This document shows, piece after piece, positions 28,778 to 37,560 of a DNA stretch of 64,000 bases. The DNA comes from Bacillus atrophaeus. GTDB taxonomy: Bacteria; Bacillota; Bacilli; Bacillales; Bacillaceae. The notes under the pieces were generated by a model. The model was not told the DNA's origin. It worked only from the letters and a program-made list of their open reading frames with translations, and ran no database searches. The DNA is taken from contig NZ_LSBB01000020.1 in the NCBI RefSeq assembly GCF_001584335.1, positions 124,001 to 188,000 on the forward strand, written 5' to 3'. The stretch's first letter is position 1. Each line of letters starts with the position of its first letter. Made by a program: the position numbers and the translations under genes.

Positions 28778-29755
28778 TTAAAATCCCCATCTTATCAGTA
28801 AGCCTGTATAAGTCAGCCCTCCGCCAAATCCAAATAACACTAGCGTATGGTCTTTTTTCAGCTTGCCTGCCTTCACAGCTAAGTCAAGCGCCAGAATAAT
28901 TGAAACAGAAGACGTATTTCCGAAGTATTCAACACTTGTGAGTGTTTTTTCTGCGGGGAACAATGTTTTTTCACAAATAGACTCAATCATGCGCATATTG
29001 GCGCTGTGCGGAACAAACCAATCGAGGTCCTCTGGACGCAAGTCAGCTTTATGTATGAGCTGGTGAAACTCCGCAGGCACCGTTCTGGCGGCCCATTTGT
29101 ATACTTCACGGCCGTTTTGGACCATTTTCCCCGTTTCTTCGAGCTTTTGGCCGTTTAGATCGCTTCGCAGCCCTGTGCGGTACAGAACATCGGCTCCATT
29201 GCCGTTTGTACCCTGAACGGAGGCCAAGAAGCCAGGGGATTGTTCATCATATTCAACCAATAATGCGCCGGCGGCATCGCCAAACAGGACGCAGGTCGTT
29301 CTGTCAGTGTAATCCGTTACTTTTGATAATGTCTCCCCGGCGATAACGATCACTTTTTTGTGCAGGCCGGATGTAACCAATCCATTTGCCATATGAAGCC
29401 CATATGTCAGCCCCGCGCACGTTGCATTGATATCAAGAGCGCCGGTCTGTTCCCAGCCGAAGTACTCTTGAACGCGGCAGGCCGTGCTCGGAAATGCATA
29501 GTCCGATGTGGTCGTGGCTACAAGAATCATATCCACATCTTCCAGAGTGCCTTCATATCGTCTCTGTAAATCCTTTACAGCTTCAATACAAAAATCAGAG
29601 GTGAATTCGTGATCACCGGCAATGCGGCGCTCTTTCATCCCTGTACGCTGAACAATCCATTCATCCGAGGTATCAACAATTTTTTCAAGATCTTTATTTG
29701 TTAAACGCTTGCTCGGCACATAGGTGCCAATGGCTGAAATTTTTGCCTTAGACAA
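28778..29755 (-). CDS. fabHB: FabHB (YhfB), beta-ketoacyl-ACP synthase III
   Basis: FabHB starts fatty acid synthesis by condensing (branched) acyl-CoA with malonyl-ACP. The 325-residue enzyme has the catalytic set C113 (in INATCAG), H250 (in VPHSANMRM) and N280 (in YFGNTSS). The start is TTG at 29755 preceded by AAAGGAGTGG; the frame is open three codons further. A FapR operator lies upstream, tying it to malonyl-CoA level. B. subtilis carries a second isozyme, FabHA, elsewhere. The product's preference for branched primers links it loosely to the branched-chain catabolic island in this window. Confidence 0.95.
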   Translation of the reverse strand: MSKAKISAIGTYVPSKRLTNKDLEKIVDTSDEWIVQRTGMKERRIAGDHEFTSDFCIEAVKDLQRRYEGTLEDVDMILVATTTSDYAFPSTACRVQEYFGWEQTGALDINATCAGLTYGLHMANGLVTSGLHKKVIVIAGETLSKVTDYTDRTTCVLFGDAAGALLVEYDEQSPGFLASVQGTNGNGADVLYRTGLRSDLNGQKLEETGKMVQNGREVYKWAARTVPAEFHQLIHKADLRPEDLDWFVPHSANMRMIESICEKTLFPAEKTLTSVEYFGNTSSVSIILALDLAVKAGKLKKDHTLVLFGFGGGLTYTGLLIRWGF

Positions 29756-29794
29756 TGTCACCACTCCTTTATGATCAGATTATAACATTAGATA

Positions 29795-29811
29795 TTAGTA
29801 TCTGGTACTAA
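29795..29811 (-). promoter_or_regulatory. FapR operator of fabHB
   Basis: The 17-bp sequence TTAGTA-N5-TACTAA is a perfect inverted repeat and matches the FapR consensus. It lies about 40 bases before the fabHB start, where a TATAAT-like element (around 29780) is also seen. FapR represses fatty acid synthesis genes and is released by malonyl-CoA. Confidence 0.88.
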
Positions 29812-29923
29812 AGAATAGCAAAATAAGAAGGTATTTTGTGAAAAAGAGAGAAGATAACGGATGAGAGGGAACGTATTTGATCTTTAACACCGTCCTCTGT
29901 ATCACCCGGCTGAGCCGCGAAAC

Positions 29924-29964
29924 AAAAAAACTCCCCCAAGCAGAAAATCATTCAAACTGCTTGG
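29924..29964 (-). terminator. Terminator downstream of the Cys/His-rich gene
   Basis: On the minus strand CCAAGCAG and CTGCTTGG form a stem followed by GGGAG and T7. Confidence 0.7.
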
Positions 29965-29978
29965 AAGAAGTCTTGAAA

Positions 29979-30018
29979 AGAAATATTCTTTTCAGCATGG
30001 GTCATAAAGAATATTTCT
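29979..30018 (-). terminator. Perfect 13-bp hairpin at the 3' end of the Cys/His-rich gene
   Basis: AGAAATATTCTTT (29979-29991) is perfectly complementary to 30006-30018, with a 14-base loop and TTTT on the minus-strand side. It begins ten bases after the stop and probably stabilises or ends the transcript. Confidence 0.6.
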
Positions 30019-30027
30019 TATTTGGAT

Positions 30028-30225
30028 TTACCAGCTTCTGTGTTTATTACAATTACAGCCACAATGGTGTTTCTTTCTTTTCTTTTTGCAAGGGTCATGA
30101 CACTCTCTCTTCTTTTTACAAGGGTCGTGGTCATGGCAATCTTTATCGAACCAGTCATCAAAGAACCAGAAATCATCGAACCAATCATCGTGGAATTTCC
30201 GTTTATGTGAATGACGACAGCACAT
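30028..30225 (-). CDS. Cys/His/Asp/Lys-rich 65-residue protein, probably spore-coat-like
   Basis: I do not recognise this gene. Its composition is extreme: MCCRHSHKRKFHDDW, then repeated aromatic/acidic units (DDWFDDFWFFDDWFDK), two copies of a HDPCKKKRE/K unit, and a Cys/His end (HHCGCNCNKHRSW). Such bias is seen in small spore coat proteins and in metal-binding proteins. The ATG at 30225 has a textbook SD (ATAGGAGGGG). A CATATGTT element at 30264-30257 resembles a sigma-K -10, which would fit mother-cell expression. It lies where B. subtilis carries yhfC. The overlapping plus-strand frames have no SD and are rejected. Confidence 0.65.
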   Translation of the reverse strand: MCCRHSHKRKFHDDWFDDFWFFDDWFDKDCHDHDPCKKKRECHDPCKKKRKKHHCGCNCNKHRSW

Positions 30226-30351
30226 AGATACCCCTCCTATTCCCATGCCTCCCTACAACATATGAAGAATGAATAGAAAAAGATTGGACGTGTCCATCGG
30301 GTAAAGAGTATATTTTAAGAAGAAATAGAATGATAAAAAGGAGGAATGGTT

Positions 30352-31392
30352 TTGACGTCAGTTCGAAAAACAATGAAGCTTATCAAAGAGCTTGTCCAAA
30401 TACCAAGTCCAACGGGAAATACATTTGAGGTGATTGCATATATTGAAAGCCTCTTAAAAGAGTGGAAGGTAGAAACCATTCGAAATCATAAGGGAGGTTT
30501 GATCGCAACGTTGCCGGGACGAAATGAAGAGCGCCAACGGATGCTGACGGCGCACGTTGACACACTCGGCGCTATGGTGAAGGAAATAAAAGCTGACGGC
30601 AGACTTAAGATTGATTTAATCGGGGGATTCCGCTATAACTCGATTGAGGGCGAGTACTGCCAAATTGAAACCTCTTCAGGAAAAACGTATACGGGCACCA
30701 TTTTGATGCATCAAACCTCTGTGCATGTTTACAAAGATGCGGGAAAGGCTGAACGCAATCAGGAGAACATGGAGATACGGCTTGACGAACCGGTGCGCAG
30801 CAGGCGTGATACAGAGGAGCTGGGCATTGGAGTCGGTGATTTTGTTTCATTTGACCCGCGTGTAGAGGTTACGCCGAGCGGTTTTATCAAATCACGCCAT
30901 CTTGATGATAAAGCCAGTGTCGCCTTACTGCTGCAATTGATCCGCCAAATCAAAACAGAAGAGATCGAGCTGCCGTACACCACTCATTTTCTCATTTCTA
31001 ATAATGAAGAAATCGGGTATGGCGGGAATTCCAATATTCCGGCGGAAACGGTAGAATACTTGGCTGTTGACATGGGGGCTATCGGAGACGGGCAAGCAAC
31101 AGATGAATATACAGTCTCTATTTGCGTAAAGGATGCCAGCGGACCGTACCATTATCAATTGAGAAAGCATCTGACAGAGCTGGCGGAGAAACATGGGATT
31201 GAGTATAAGCTTGATATCTATCCTTATTACGGCTCAGATGCGTCAGCAGCAATCAAATCTGGACATGATATCGTCCATGGGCTGATCGGTCCGGGCATTG
31301 ATGCGTCACACGCGTTTGAGCGCACCCATGAATCGTCTCTGCGCCATACTGCCAAGCTTTTATACTATTATGTGCAATCTCCTATGGTATAA
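30352..31392 (+). CDS. yhfE: YhfE, M42-family aminopeptidase (glutamyl aminopeptidase/tetrahedral type)
   Basis: The 346-residue metallopeptidase has the M42 motifs LTAHVDTLGAMV (first metal His/Asp), HLDDKASVALLLQLI (bridging Asp), SNNEEIGYGG (catalytic Glu pair) and the C-terminal GIDASHAFERTH metal His. The family forms large tetrahedral particles that degrade peptides. I chose TTG at 30352 because AAAGGAGG lies seven bases before and the length then matches B. subtilis YhfE; an ATG six bases upstream overlaps the SD. Confidence 0.9.
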   Translation: MTSVRKTMKLIKELVQIPSPTGNTFEVIAYIESLLKEWKVETIRNHKGGLIATLPGRNEERQRMLTAHVDTLGAMVKEIKADGRLKIDLIGGFRYNSIEGEYCQIETSSGKTYTGTILMHQTSVHVYKDAGKAERNQENMEIRLDEPVRSRRDTEELGIGVGDFVSFDPRVEVTPSGFIKSRHLDDKASVALLLQLIRQIKTEEIELPYTTHFLISNNEEIGYGGNSNIPAETVEYLAVDMGAIGDGQATDEYTVSICVKDASGPYHYQLRKHLTELAEKHGIEYKLDIYPYYGSDASAAIKSGHDIVHGLIGPGIDASHAFERTHESSLRHTAKLLYYYVQSPMV

Positions 31393-31451
31393 AAGGGAGA
31401 AGATTATGGTTCACTAGAATCAGCCGAAGTGATCAGGCTGACAAACATAAC

Positions 31452-31487
31452 AAAAAGCCTGCCGGACTATAGTCCGGCAGGCTTTTT
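31452..31487. terminator. Bidirectional terminator between yhfE and gltT
   Basis: The 17-bp perfect stem (AAAAAGCCTGCCGGACT and its complement) around a two-base centre separates convergent genes. Confidence 0.92.
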
Positions 31488-31489
31488 GA

Positions 31490-32779
31490 TTAACCGGAAA
31501 TCGTAGCGTCTTGTTCTGTTTTAGAACGGCTCATGATTTCCGCTCCTTTAACAGGATCGTATTGGCCTTCCCATTTTGACATAACAACTGAAGCCAGTGC
31601 GTTACCTGTCAAGTTTACTACAGTACGGGCCATATCCATGATCCGGTCAACACCTGCGATGAAGGCAAGTCCTTCTGCCGGAACGCCGATGGTTCCCAAT
31701 GTCGCAAGCAAGACGACAAAAGAAGTGCCAGGCACGGCAGCCATACCTTTAGAAGTGACCATCAAGACGAGTACAAGTGTAATCTGATGCCAAATCGTCA
31801 AGTCAATTCCGTACACCTGCGCTAGGAACAGGGCGGCAATGGATTGATAGAGCACAGAGCCGTCCAAGTTAAACGTATATCCGATCGGCACGACAAAAGA
31901 AACGATACCTTTTGGACAGCCGATTTTCTCCATTTTTTCCATGATGCGAGGAAGAACGGTTTCTGAACTGGACGTACTGAACGCCAGTAAAATTTCGTCC
32001 TTCATGTAGGCAAGGAATTTAAATATGTTCACGCCGGCAAGTTTACCGACGATCCCAAAGATTACGATTAAGAAGAAAGCAAGCGCGACGTAAACTAATC
32101 CGACGAGCTTTCCTAGGGAAAGCAATGAACCGAGCCCGAATTTGGAAACGGTAACACCGATAAGAGCGAAAACTCCAAACGGCGCCACTTTCATGACAAG
32201 ATTCACCACATGGAACATAGCGTGGGATACACCGTCAAAAAAGGCCAAAACAGGCTTTCCTCTTTCGCCGATTGCTGAAATTCCTAATGCAAATAAGACG
32301 GTAAAACAAATGATCGCAAGCAGATCGCCTTCAGCCAATGATTGGAAGAAGTTTGTCGGCACAATATGGAGAAATGTCTCTGCCACTGATTTCGTGCTTT
32401 GCTCTTTCTCTGTTTCAACATATTGGCTGATGTCTGATTTTTGCGCACTTTCGATGTTAACACCCGTTCCCGGCTGGAATAGATTTGCAAGGGCAAGGCC
32501 GAGAATAATCGCAAATGTTGTAATTATCTCAAAATAGAGAATAGTACGGAATCCAAGTTTACCGACTTGCTTGCCGCTTCCCGCTCCGGCTACACCGATA
32601 ATTAAGCTTGAGACAACAATCGGGATGACAATCATTTTAATTAAACGTAAAAACAAGTCGCCCACAGGCTGTAAGTACGTAACTACCGCAGGGTTGCCAT
32701 ACCAAATGACCCCTACGACTACCCCGAGTATAAGACCAACAAATATTTGAGTTGCTAATCCAAAGCGTAATTTTTTCAT
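31490..32779 (-). CDS. gltT: GltT, proton/sodium-glutamate/aspartate symporter
   Basis: The 429-residue DAACS-family carrier starts MKKLRFGLATQIFVGLILG. It has eight membrane helices and the two hairpins typical of the family: the serine-rich AFSTSSSETVLPRIME and the later GTSFVVLLATLGTIGVPAEG, with FNLDGSVLYQSIAALF between them and NLTGNALASVVMSKWEG at the end. It imports glutamate and aspartate across the membrane. The ATG at 32779 has GGGAGGGTATCT. The yhfF gene that I recall between yhfE and gltT in B. subtilis is absent. Confidence 0.94.
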   Translation of the reverse strand: MKKLRFGLATQIFVGLILGVVVGVIWYGNPAVVTYLQPVGDLFLRLIKMIVIPIVVSSLIIGVAGAGSGKQVGKLGFRTILYFEIITTFAIILGLALANLFQPGTGVNIESAQKSDISQYVETEKEQSTKSVAETFLHIVPTNFFQSLAEGDLLAIICFTVLFALGISAIGERGKPVLAFFDGVSHAMFHVVNLVMKVAPFGVFALIGVTVSKFGLGSLLSLGKLVGLVYVALAFFLIVIFGIVGKLAGVNIFKFLAYMKDEILLAFSTSSSETVLPRIMEKMEKIGCPKGIVSFVVPIGYTFNLDGSVLYQSIAALFLAQVYGIDLTIWHQITLVLVLMVTSKGMAAVPGTSFVVLLATLGTIGVPAEGLAFIAGVDRIMDMARTVVNLTGNALASVVMSKWEGQYDPVKGAEIMSRSKTEQDATISG

Positions 32780-33017
32780 AGATACCCTCCCGAAGAAAAA
32801 ATACTAATATATCATAAAAGACATATATTAATTCTCACTAATAGATCAAATTATACTGGATAAGAAAACATTTCGTCTATAGTTAAATAGAGTTAGAAAA
32901 TATAGAATAATCTGACAAATTCAGTAAACCTTCTATAATCATCCAATTAAGGTGAGGTTTGTCCTGTTTAAAATGAATCATTATTTTAGAATTATCAGTC
33001 AGAAAAGCAATGCTCAT

Positions 33018-33048
33018 AAAAAAATCCCACTGCAAAAGAGTGAGATAA
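33018..33048 (-). terminator. Terminator after yhfH
   Basis: On the minus strand ATCTCACT and AGTGGGAT (one G-U pair) form a stem followed by T6. The 240 bases from here to the gltT start hold only AT-rich sequence, probably the gltT promoter. Confidence 0.75.
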
Positions 33049-33063
33049 GGAATTTCTTTTTAT

Positions 33064-33198
33064 TTACATATCGCTAATTTTCATACAACGATCGCAAACA
33101 TTTCCATAACACTCATGCTGTTCAGATATCTCTTTTCCGCATTCCCCGCACTTTTTAGAAGGCAGGTTTCTAAAAAATTCTGTAATTTTCCCTAACAT
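33064..33198 (-). CDS. yhfH: YhfH, 44-residue zinc-finger-like protein
   Basis: This small protein starts MLGKITEFFRNLPSKK and carries a four-cysteine treble-clef-type pattern: CGECG (Cys pair), then C-YGN-VC-DRC. It belongs to the YhfH family found in bacilli, function unknown. The ATG at 33198 has AAAGAGGGATTGG; the longer frame upstream has no support. It diverges from yhfI. Confidence 0.85.
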   Translation of the reverse strand: MLGKITEFFRNLPSKKCGECGKEISEQHECYGNVCDRCMKISDM

Positions 33199-33355
33199 AA
33201 CCAATCCCTCTTTTCCCTTTGTTATGACATCATTGTAATATAACAGATTGTAAAAATCAATAACTGTTTTGATACAATGTTTAAAACATGCAATTTTTAA
33301 GAAAAATAGGTATATTGGAGTGGGGTTATTTTTAAAGAATAGATGGGAGGACAAT

Positions 33356-34090
33356 ATGAAAGTTACTGTTATCGGGTGCTATGGCGGATTTCCTGCTGCA
33401 CATGAAGCGACATCGGGATATCTGTTTCAATCGGGTGATTACTCTTTGCTTGTCGATTGCGGAAGCGCTGTTTTGTCAAAGCTATTTGCATATGTGCCTG
33501 CTGAAGAGCTGGACGCCGTCATACTGTCCCATTATCACCATGACCATATCGCAGACATCGGGCCGCTGCAATTTGCCAAACAAGTCGGTTCTTTTCTCGG
33601 TAAAGGAAAGGAAGCGCTTCCGATCTACGGCCATAATGCTGATATAGAACAGTTTCAGCGGCTTACATATAAATCACATACAAAAGGAATGGCTTATCAT
33701 CCGGATCAGCCGCTGACCGCGGGTCCTTTTACGATCACTTTCTTAAAAACCGTTCATCCGGTCGTTTGTTATGCCATGCGAATTACTGATGGAATCCATA
33801 CCGTTGTGTATACAGCCGATTCAAGCTATCAGGATTCATTTATTCCATTTGCCAAAGATGCTGATTTATTGATATCAGAGTGCAATTTTTACGCGGATCA
33901 AGACGGAAAAAGCGCAGGCCATATGAACAGCCTTGAAGCGGGACGCATCGCTGAGCGGGCGGGCGCAAAAGAATTGCTTCTCACACATTTGCCGCACTTT
34001 GGTGTGCATGAGCGTCTGCGCGATGAAGCGAAAACCGTTTTTCATGGCAACGTGGATATTGCGAAGTCAGGTCTTGTGTGGGGAAAATAA
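33356..34090 (+). CDS. yhfI: YhfI, metallo-beta-lactamase-fold hydrolase
   Basis: The 244-residue enzyme has the metal motif HYHHDHIAD near residues 61-69, a second His in KTVHPVVCYAMRI, the Asp in YTADSSYQDSF, and a C-terminal LLTHLPHFG. It resembles RNase Z-like or phosphodiesterase MBL enzymes; the substrate is unknown. The ATG at 33356 has GATGGGAGGACAAT. It runs directly into lplJ (12-base gap), so the two are probably one operon. Confidence 0.9.
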   Translation: MKVTVIGCYGGFPAAHEATSGYLFQSGDYSLLVDCGSAVLSKLFAYVPAEELDAVILSHYHHDHIADIGPLQFAKQVGSFLGKGKEALPIYGHNADIEQFQRLTYKSHTKGMAYHPDQPLTAGPFTITFLKTVHPVVCYAMRITDGIHTVVYTADSSYQDSFIPFAKDADLLISECNFYADQDGKSAGHMNSLEAGRIAERAGAKELLLTHLPHFGVHERLRDEAKTVFHGNVDIAKSGLVWGK

Positions 34091-34102
34091 AGGAGGAGCA
34101 GC

Positions 34103-35098
34103 ATGTTATTTATAGATAATCAAAATATAAATGATCCGAGGATAAACCTTGCGATTGAGGAGTATTGTTTGAAATATTTAGATCCCGAGCAGCCTTATTT
34201 GCTTTTTTATGTGAATCAGCCGTCGATTATTATCGGGAAAAATCAAAATACGATTGAAGAAATCAATACGAAGTATGTTGAGGACAACGGAATTATTGTA
34301 GTTCGGCGTCTGTCAGGCGGCGGTGCTGTCTATCATGATTTGGGAAATCTGAATTTCAGCTTCATCACAAAAGATGACGGGGACAGCTTTCACAATTTCA
34401 AGAAGTTCACAGAGCCGGTGATCCAGGCTTTGAAACAGCTTGGCGTTGATGCTGAATTAAGCGGACGGAACGATATTGTCGCAAACGGCCGGAAAATTTC
34501 GGGGAATGCCCAGTTTGCGACGAAAGGCCGGATTTTCAGCCACGGGACGCTTCTGTTGGATTCAGCAATTGACAATGTGGTGTCGGCGTTAAAGGTGAAG
34601 AAGGATAAAATCGAATCAAAAGGCATTAAATCCATCAGAAGCCGTGTGGCAAATATCAGTGAGTTTCTTGATGATAAAATGTCGACAAACGAATTTCGCA
34701 GCCATTTGCTTCACCATATTTTCAATACAAATGACATTACCAAGGTGCCTGAATATAAATTGACGGAAGAAGACTGGAAAATCATTAACAAGATTTCCGA
34801 AGAACGCTATCAAAATTGGGACTGGAATTTCGGGAAATCTCCGAAGTTCAACCTGCAGCACTCAAAGCGCTTTCCGATTGGATCAATCGATTTGCGCTTG
34901 GAAGTCAAAAAAGGAATCATAGAGGACTGCAGCATATTCGGAGATTTCTTTGGTGTCGGAGATGTAGCTGATATTGAAAACGCGCTGATCGGAAAACAAT
35001 ACGAGCGCAAGGCGATTGCAGACGCTTTAGAAGGCTTTGATATGAAACACTACTTCGGAAAGATCGGAACAGACGATTTTCTAGAATTGATTTATTAA
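34103..35098 (+). CDS. lplJ: LplJ, lipoate-protein ligase
   Basis: LplJ activates free lipoate with ATP and attaches it to lipoyl domains or GcvH. The 331-residue protein contains RRLSGGGAVYHDLGN (68-82) and the lysine K131 in KISGNAQF that binds lipoyl-AMP, plus a C-terminal accessory domain. SD AAAGGAGGAGCAGC precedes the ATG at 34103. It is encoded after yhfI in a short-gap pair. Confidence 0.95.
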   Translation: MLFIDNQNINDPRINLAIEEYCLKYLDPEQPYLLFYVNQPSIIIGKNQNTIEEINTKYVEDNGIIVVRRLSGGGAVYHDLGNLNFSFITKDDGDSFHNFKKFTEPVIQALKQLGVDAELSGRNDIVANGRKISGNAQFATKGRIFSHGTLLLDSAIDNVVSALKVKKDKIESKGIKSIRSRVANISEFLDDKMSTNEFRSHLLHHIFNTNDITKVPEYKLTEEDWKIINKISEERYQNWDWNFGKSPKFNLQHSKRFPIGSIDLRLEVKKGIIEDCSIFGDFFGVGDVADIENALIGKQYERKAIADALEGFDMKHYFGKIGTDDFLELIY

Positions 35099-35184
35099 TA
35101 AAGAACATTGCATAAACGCATCGTTTGATATGTAAAAGCAGTTTTGAAATAATATAAGAAGAAATGATAGGAGGGATATGCATA

Positions 35185-35829
35185 ATGAAGGTGTTTTTAA
35201 TTGGAGCTAACGGACAGATCGGGCAAAGGCTTGTCGGGCAATTTCAGCAAAACGGCGCCCATACGGTCAGAGCGATGGTCAGAAAACCAGAGCAAAAAGA
35301 GGCGCTTCAAGCATCTGGCACAGAGGCTGTCATTGCTAACTTAGAAGGAAGCCCGGAAGAAATCGCGGCTGCTGCAAAGGGCTGTGATGCGATTGTGTTT
35401 ACAGCGGGTTCAGGCGGGAGCACAGGACATGATAAAACACTATTGATCGATCTCGACGGAGCGGCAAAAGCAATTGAAGCGGCCGAGATTGCGGGAATCA
35501 AGCGGTTTATCATGATCAGCGCTCTGCAAGCCCACAATCGTGAAAATTGGAATGAGTCTTTAAAACCTTATTATGCAGCCAAGCATTACGCAGATAAAAT
35601 CCTTGAAGCAAGCGGATTAACATATACGATTATCCGCCCGGGAGGCCTTCTGAACGAAGCGGGCACCGGTCTTGTTTCCGCAGCCGCTGATGTAGAAAGA
35701 GGCTCGATCTCCCGCGACGATGTGGCGGCAGCTGTCATAGCTTCATTAGACGAATCCAATACAGAAAATCAAGCCTTCGATCTGACAGCGGGAGAAACAC
35801 CGATCGCCGAGGCATTGAAAAATTTGTAA
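35185..35829 (+). CDS. yhfK: YhfK, atypical SDR/NmrA-type NAD(P)-binding protein
   Basis: The 214-residue Rossmann-fold protein begins MKVFLIGANGQIGQRLVGQF (GxxGxxG nucleotide motif), with VFTAGSGGSTG, an SAxQ-like ISALQAHNR and a YYAAKHYAD catalytic YxxxK. It likely acts as an oxidoreductase or epimerase on an unknown substrate. The ATG at 35185 follows AGGAGGG; the seven-codon longer frame overlaps this SD. Confidence 0.9.
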   Translation: MKVFLIGANGQIGQRLVGQFQQNGAHTVRAMVRKPEQKEALQASGTEAVIANLEGSPEEIAAAAKGCDAIVFTAGSGGSTGHDKTLLIDLDGAAKAIEAAEIAGIKRFIMISALQAHNRENWNESLKPYYAAKHYADKILEASGLTYTIIRPGGLLNEAGTGLVSAAADVERGSISRDDVAAAVIASLDESNTENQAFDLTAGETPIAEALKNL

Positions 35830-35848
35830 AATTGATAAGCGTTTGCTG

Positions 35849-35883
35849 ACACTCGGGGCTTTTTGCTCTTGAGTGTTTTTTCC
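35849..35883 (+). terminator. Terminator after yhfK
   Basis: ACACTC and GAGTGT arms, with inner GGC/GCT pairing, are followed by T6. The distal arm overlaps the -35 of the lcfB promoter. Confidence 0.7.
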
Positions 35884-35897
35884 TGTTTCTCTATAAT
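35869..35897 (+). promoter_or_regulatory. Sigma-A promoter of lcfB
   Basis: TTGAGT (35869-35874) and a perfect TATAAT (35892-35897) are 17 bp apart. The expected start is near 35904, upstream of the FadR operator. Confidence 0.78.
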
Positions 35898-35921
35898 AAG
35901 GGGGAAAGCTTATTTCGTTTA

Positions 35922-35941
35922 ATGAATGGCTATTCATTCAT
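35922..35941 (+). promoter_or_regulatory. FadR operator of lcfB
   Basis: ATGAATG and CATTCAT form 7-bp arms of a 20-bp inverted repeat that matches the B. subtilis FadR consensus. It lies about 20 bases downstream of the predicted transcription start, so FadR would act as a road-block; long-chain acyl-CoA would relieve it. Confidence 0.87.
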
Positions 35942-35963
35942 TTTTTACAAAAGGGGTGGGAGA

Positions 35964-37505
35964 ATGAATCTGGTTTCCAAATTAGAGGAAACAGCAGCTG
36001 TGAAACCTGACAAAACCGCTTGTATATTTGGCGGCGAGTCTATTACGTATGAAGAACTGAGAGAGAGCATTTTCAGATTTGCCAATGGGTTGCAGGATTT
36101 AGGGATGGAAAAAGGGGACCATCTTGCGCTGCTGCTCGGCAATACACCTGATTTTGTCATCTCGTTTTTTGGAGCGCTGAAAGCCGGAATTGTGGTTGTG
36201 CCGATTAACCCGACATACACACCGACAGAAATCGGCTATATGCTGACAAACAGCGATGTGAAAGCGATTGTCGGTATTGATCAGCTGCTGCCGGTGTATG
36301 AGCGCATGCATGAAGCCTTGCCTAAGGTGGAACACGTGATTTTAAGCCAAACAAGCACAGAAGAGCCGGAGGCGGAAGAGCCTCAGGTAAAAACAAAAAT
36401 GACAACGTTTACAAAGATGATGAATCCGATCAATCGGAGCCGAAGCTACCCGAAGCTCTCTCATGATGACACCGCTGTTATTTTATACACCTCGGGAACA
36501 ACGGGAAAACCGAAAGGCGCCATGCTGACCCATCAAAATTTATACTCTAATGCAAATGATGTCGCCGGTTATCTGGGAATGGATGAGAGAGACAAAATTG
36601 TCGCCGCGTTGCCGATGTTTCACGTGTTTTGCTTAACCGTCTGTATGAACGCACCGCTTATGAGCGGAGCTTGTGTGCTGATTGAGCCTCAATTCAGCCC
36701 GGCGGCTATTTTTAAGCTGGTTAAAGACCGGGAGGCGACCATATTTGCCGGCGTTCCGACAATGTATAACTACTTATATCAGTATGAAAAAGGTTCTCCA
36801 CATGATTTTGCTTCTATCAGATTATGCATCTCAGGCGGCGCTTCAATGCCGGTCGCTCTATTAAACGCTTTTGAAGAAAAATTCTCCGTTGCCATTTTAG
36901 AAGGGTACGGGCTTTCCGAAGCTTCTCCGGTCACCTGCTTTAATCCGTTTGACAGAGGGAGGAAGCCGGGCTCCATTGGGACAAACATCTTACACGTAGA
37001 AAATAAAGTCGTCGATCCTCTCGGCCGTGAGCTGCCGGATCATCAGGTTGGGGAGCTGATCGTAAAAGGCCCCAATGTAATGAAGGGCTATTACAAGATG
37101 CCGATCGAGACGAAGCATGCGTTAAAAGACGGATGGCTGTATACTGGGGATTTGGCCAGACGTGATGAGGATGGCTACTTTTACATTGTGGATCGTAAAA
37201 AGGACATGATTATTGTCGGGGGGTATAATGTGTATCCGCGCGAGGTAGAAGAGGTGCTGTACAGCCATGAAGATGTCAAAGAAGCTGTTGTGATAGGCGT
37301 GCCTGATGCGAAAAGCGGGGAGGCGGTCAATTGCTATATTGTGCCGAAACGGCTTTCTTTAACGGAAGAAGAGATTATGCAGCATTGTGAAAAGCATCTT
37401 GCCAAATATAAACGTCCCGCCGCGATTATCTTTCTTGAGGAAATTCCTAAAAACGCGACAGGGAAGATTTTAAGAAGGGCGCTGAGGGATACCCTGCCTA
37501 AATGA
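35964..37505 (+). CDS. lcfB: LcfB (YhfL), long-chain fatty-acid-CoA ligase
   Basis: The 513-residue acyl-adenylate-forming enzyme activates fatty acids with ATP and CoA for beta-oxidation. It has the AMP motif [14 protein letters not shown] (near 175-188), YGLSEASPV, the [12 protein letters not shown] motif and the C-terminal lysine in [11 protein letters not shown]. The ATG at 35964 follows AAGGGGTGGGAGA. Its promoter has a FadR site. The yhfT gene of B. subtilis, another acyl-CoA ligase in this region, is absent here. Confidence 0.95.
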   Translation: MNLVSKLEETAAVKPDKTACIFGGESITYEELRESIFRFANGLQDLGMEKGDHLALLLGNTPDFVISFFGALKAGIVVVPINPTYTPTEIGYMLTNSDVKAIVGIDQLLPVYERMHEALPKVEHVILSQTSTEEPEAEEPQVKTKMTTFTKMMNPINRSRSYPKLSHDDTAVILYTSGTTGKPKGAMLTHQNLYSNANDVAGYLGMDERDKIVAALPMFHVFCLTVCMNAPLMSGACVLIEPQFSPAAIFKLVKDREATIFAGVPTMYNYLYQYEKGSPHDFASIRLCISGGASMPVALLNAFEEKFSVAILEGYGLSEASPVTCFNPFDRGRKPGSIGTNILHVENKVVDPLGRELPDHQVGELIVKGPNVMKGYYKMPIETKHALKDGWLYTGDLARRDEDGYFYIVDRKKDMIIVGGYNVYPREVEEVLYSHEDVKEAVVIGVPDAKSGEAVNCYIVPKRLSLTEEEIMQHCEKHLAKYKRPAAIIFLEEIPKNATGKILRRALRDTLPK

Positions 37506-37510
37506 CATAC

Positions 37511-37543
37511 AAAAAACGCGAAGCCAAAAGGGCTTCGCGTTTT
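37511..37543. terminator. Bidirectional terminator between lcfB and yhfM
   Basis: The 13-bp perfect stem AAAACGCGAAGCC with its complement is flanked by A and T runs between convergent genes. Confidence 0.9.
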
Positions 37544-37560
37544 CATGCTGCGTTGAACGG

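Noticed and set aside
29877-30227. 116-codon plus-strand frame (and a 62-codon one) over the Cys/His-rich gene
   Set aside because: They have no SD and run through two hairpins on the opposite strand; the minus-strand frame has a perfect SD.
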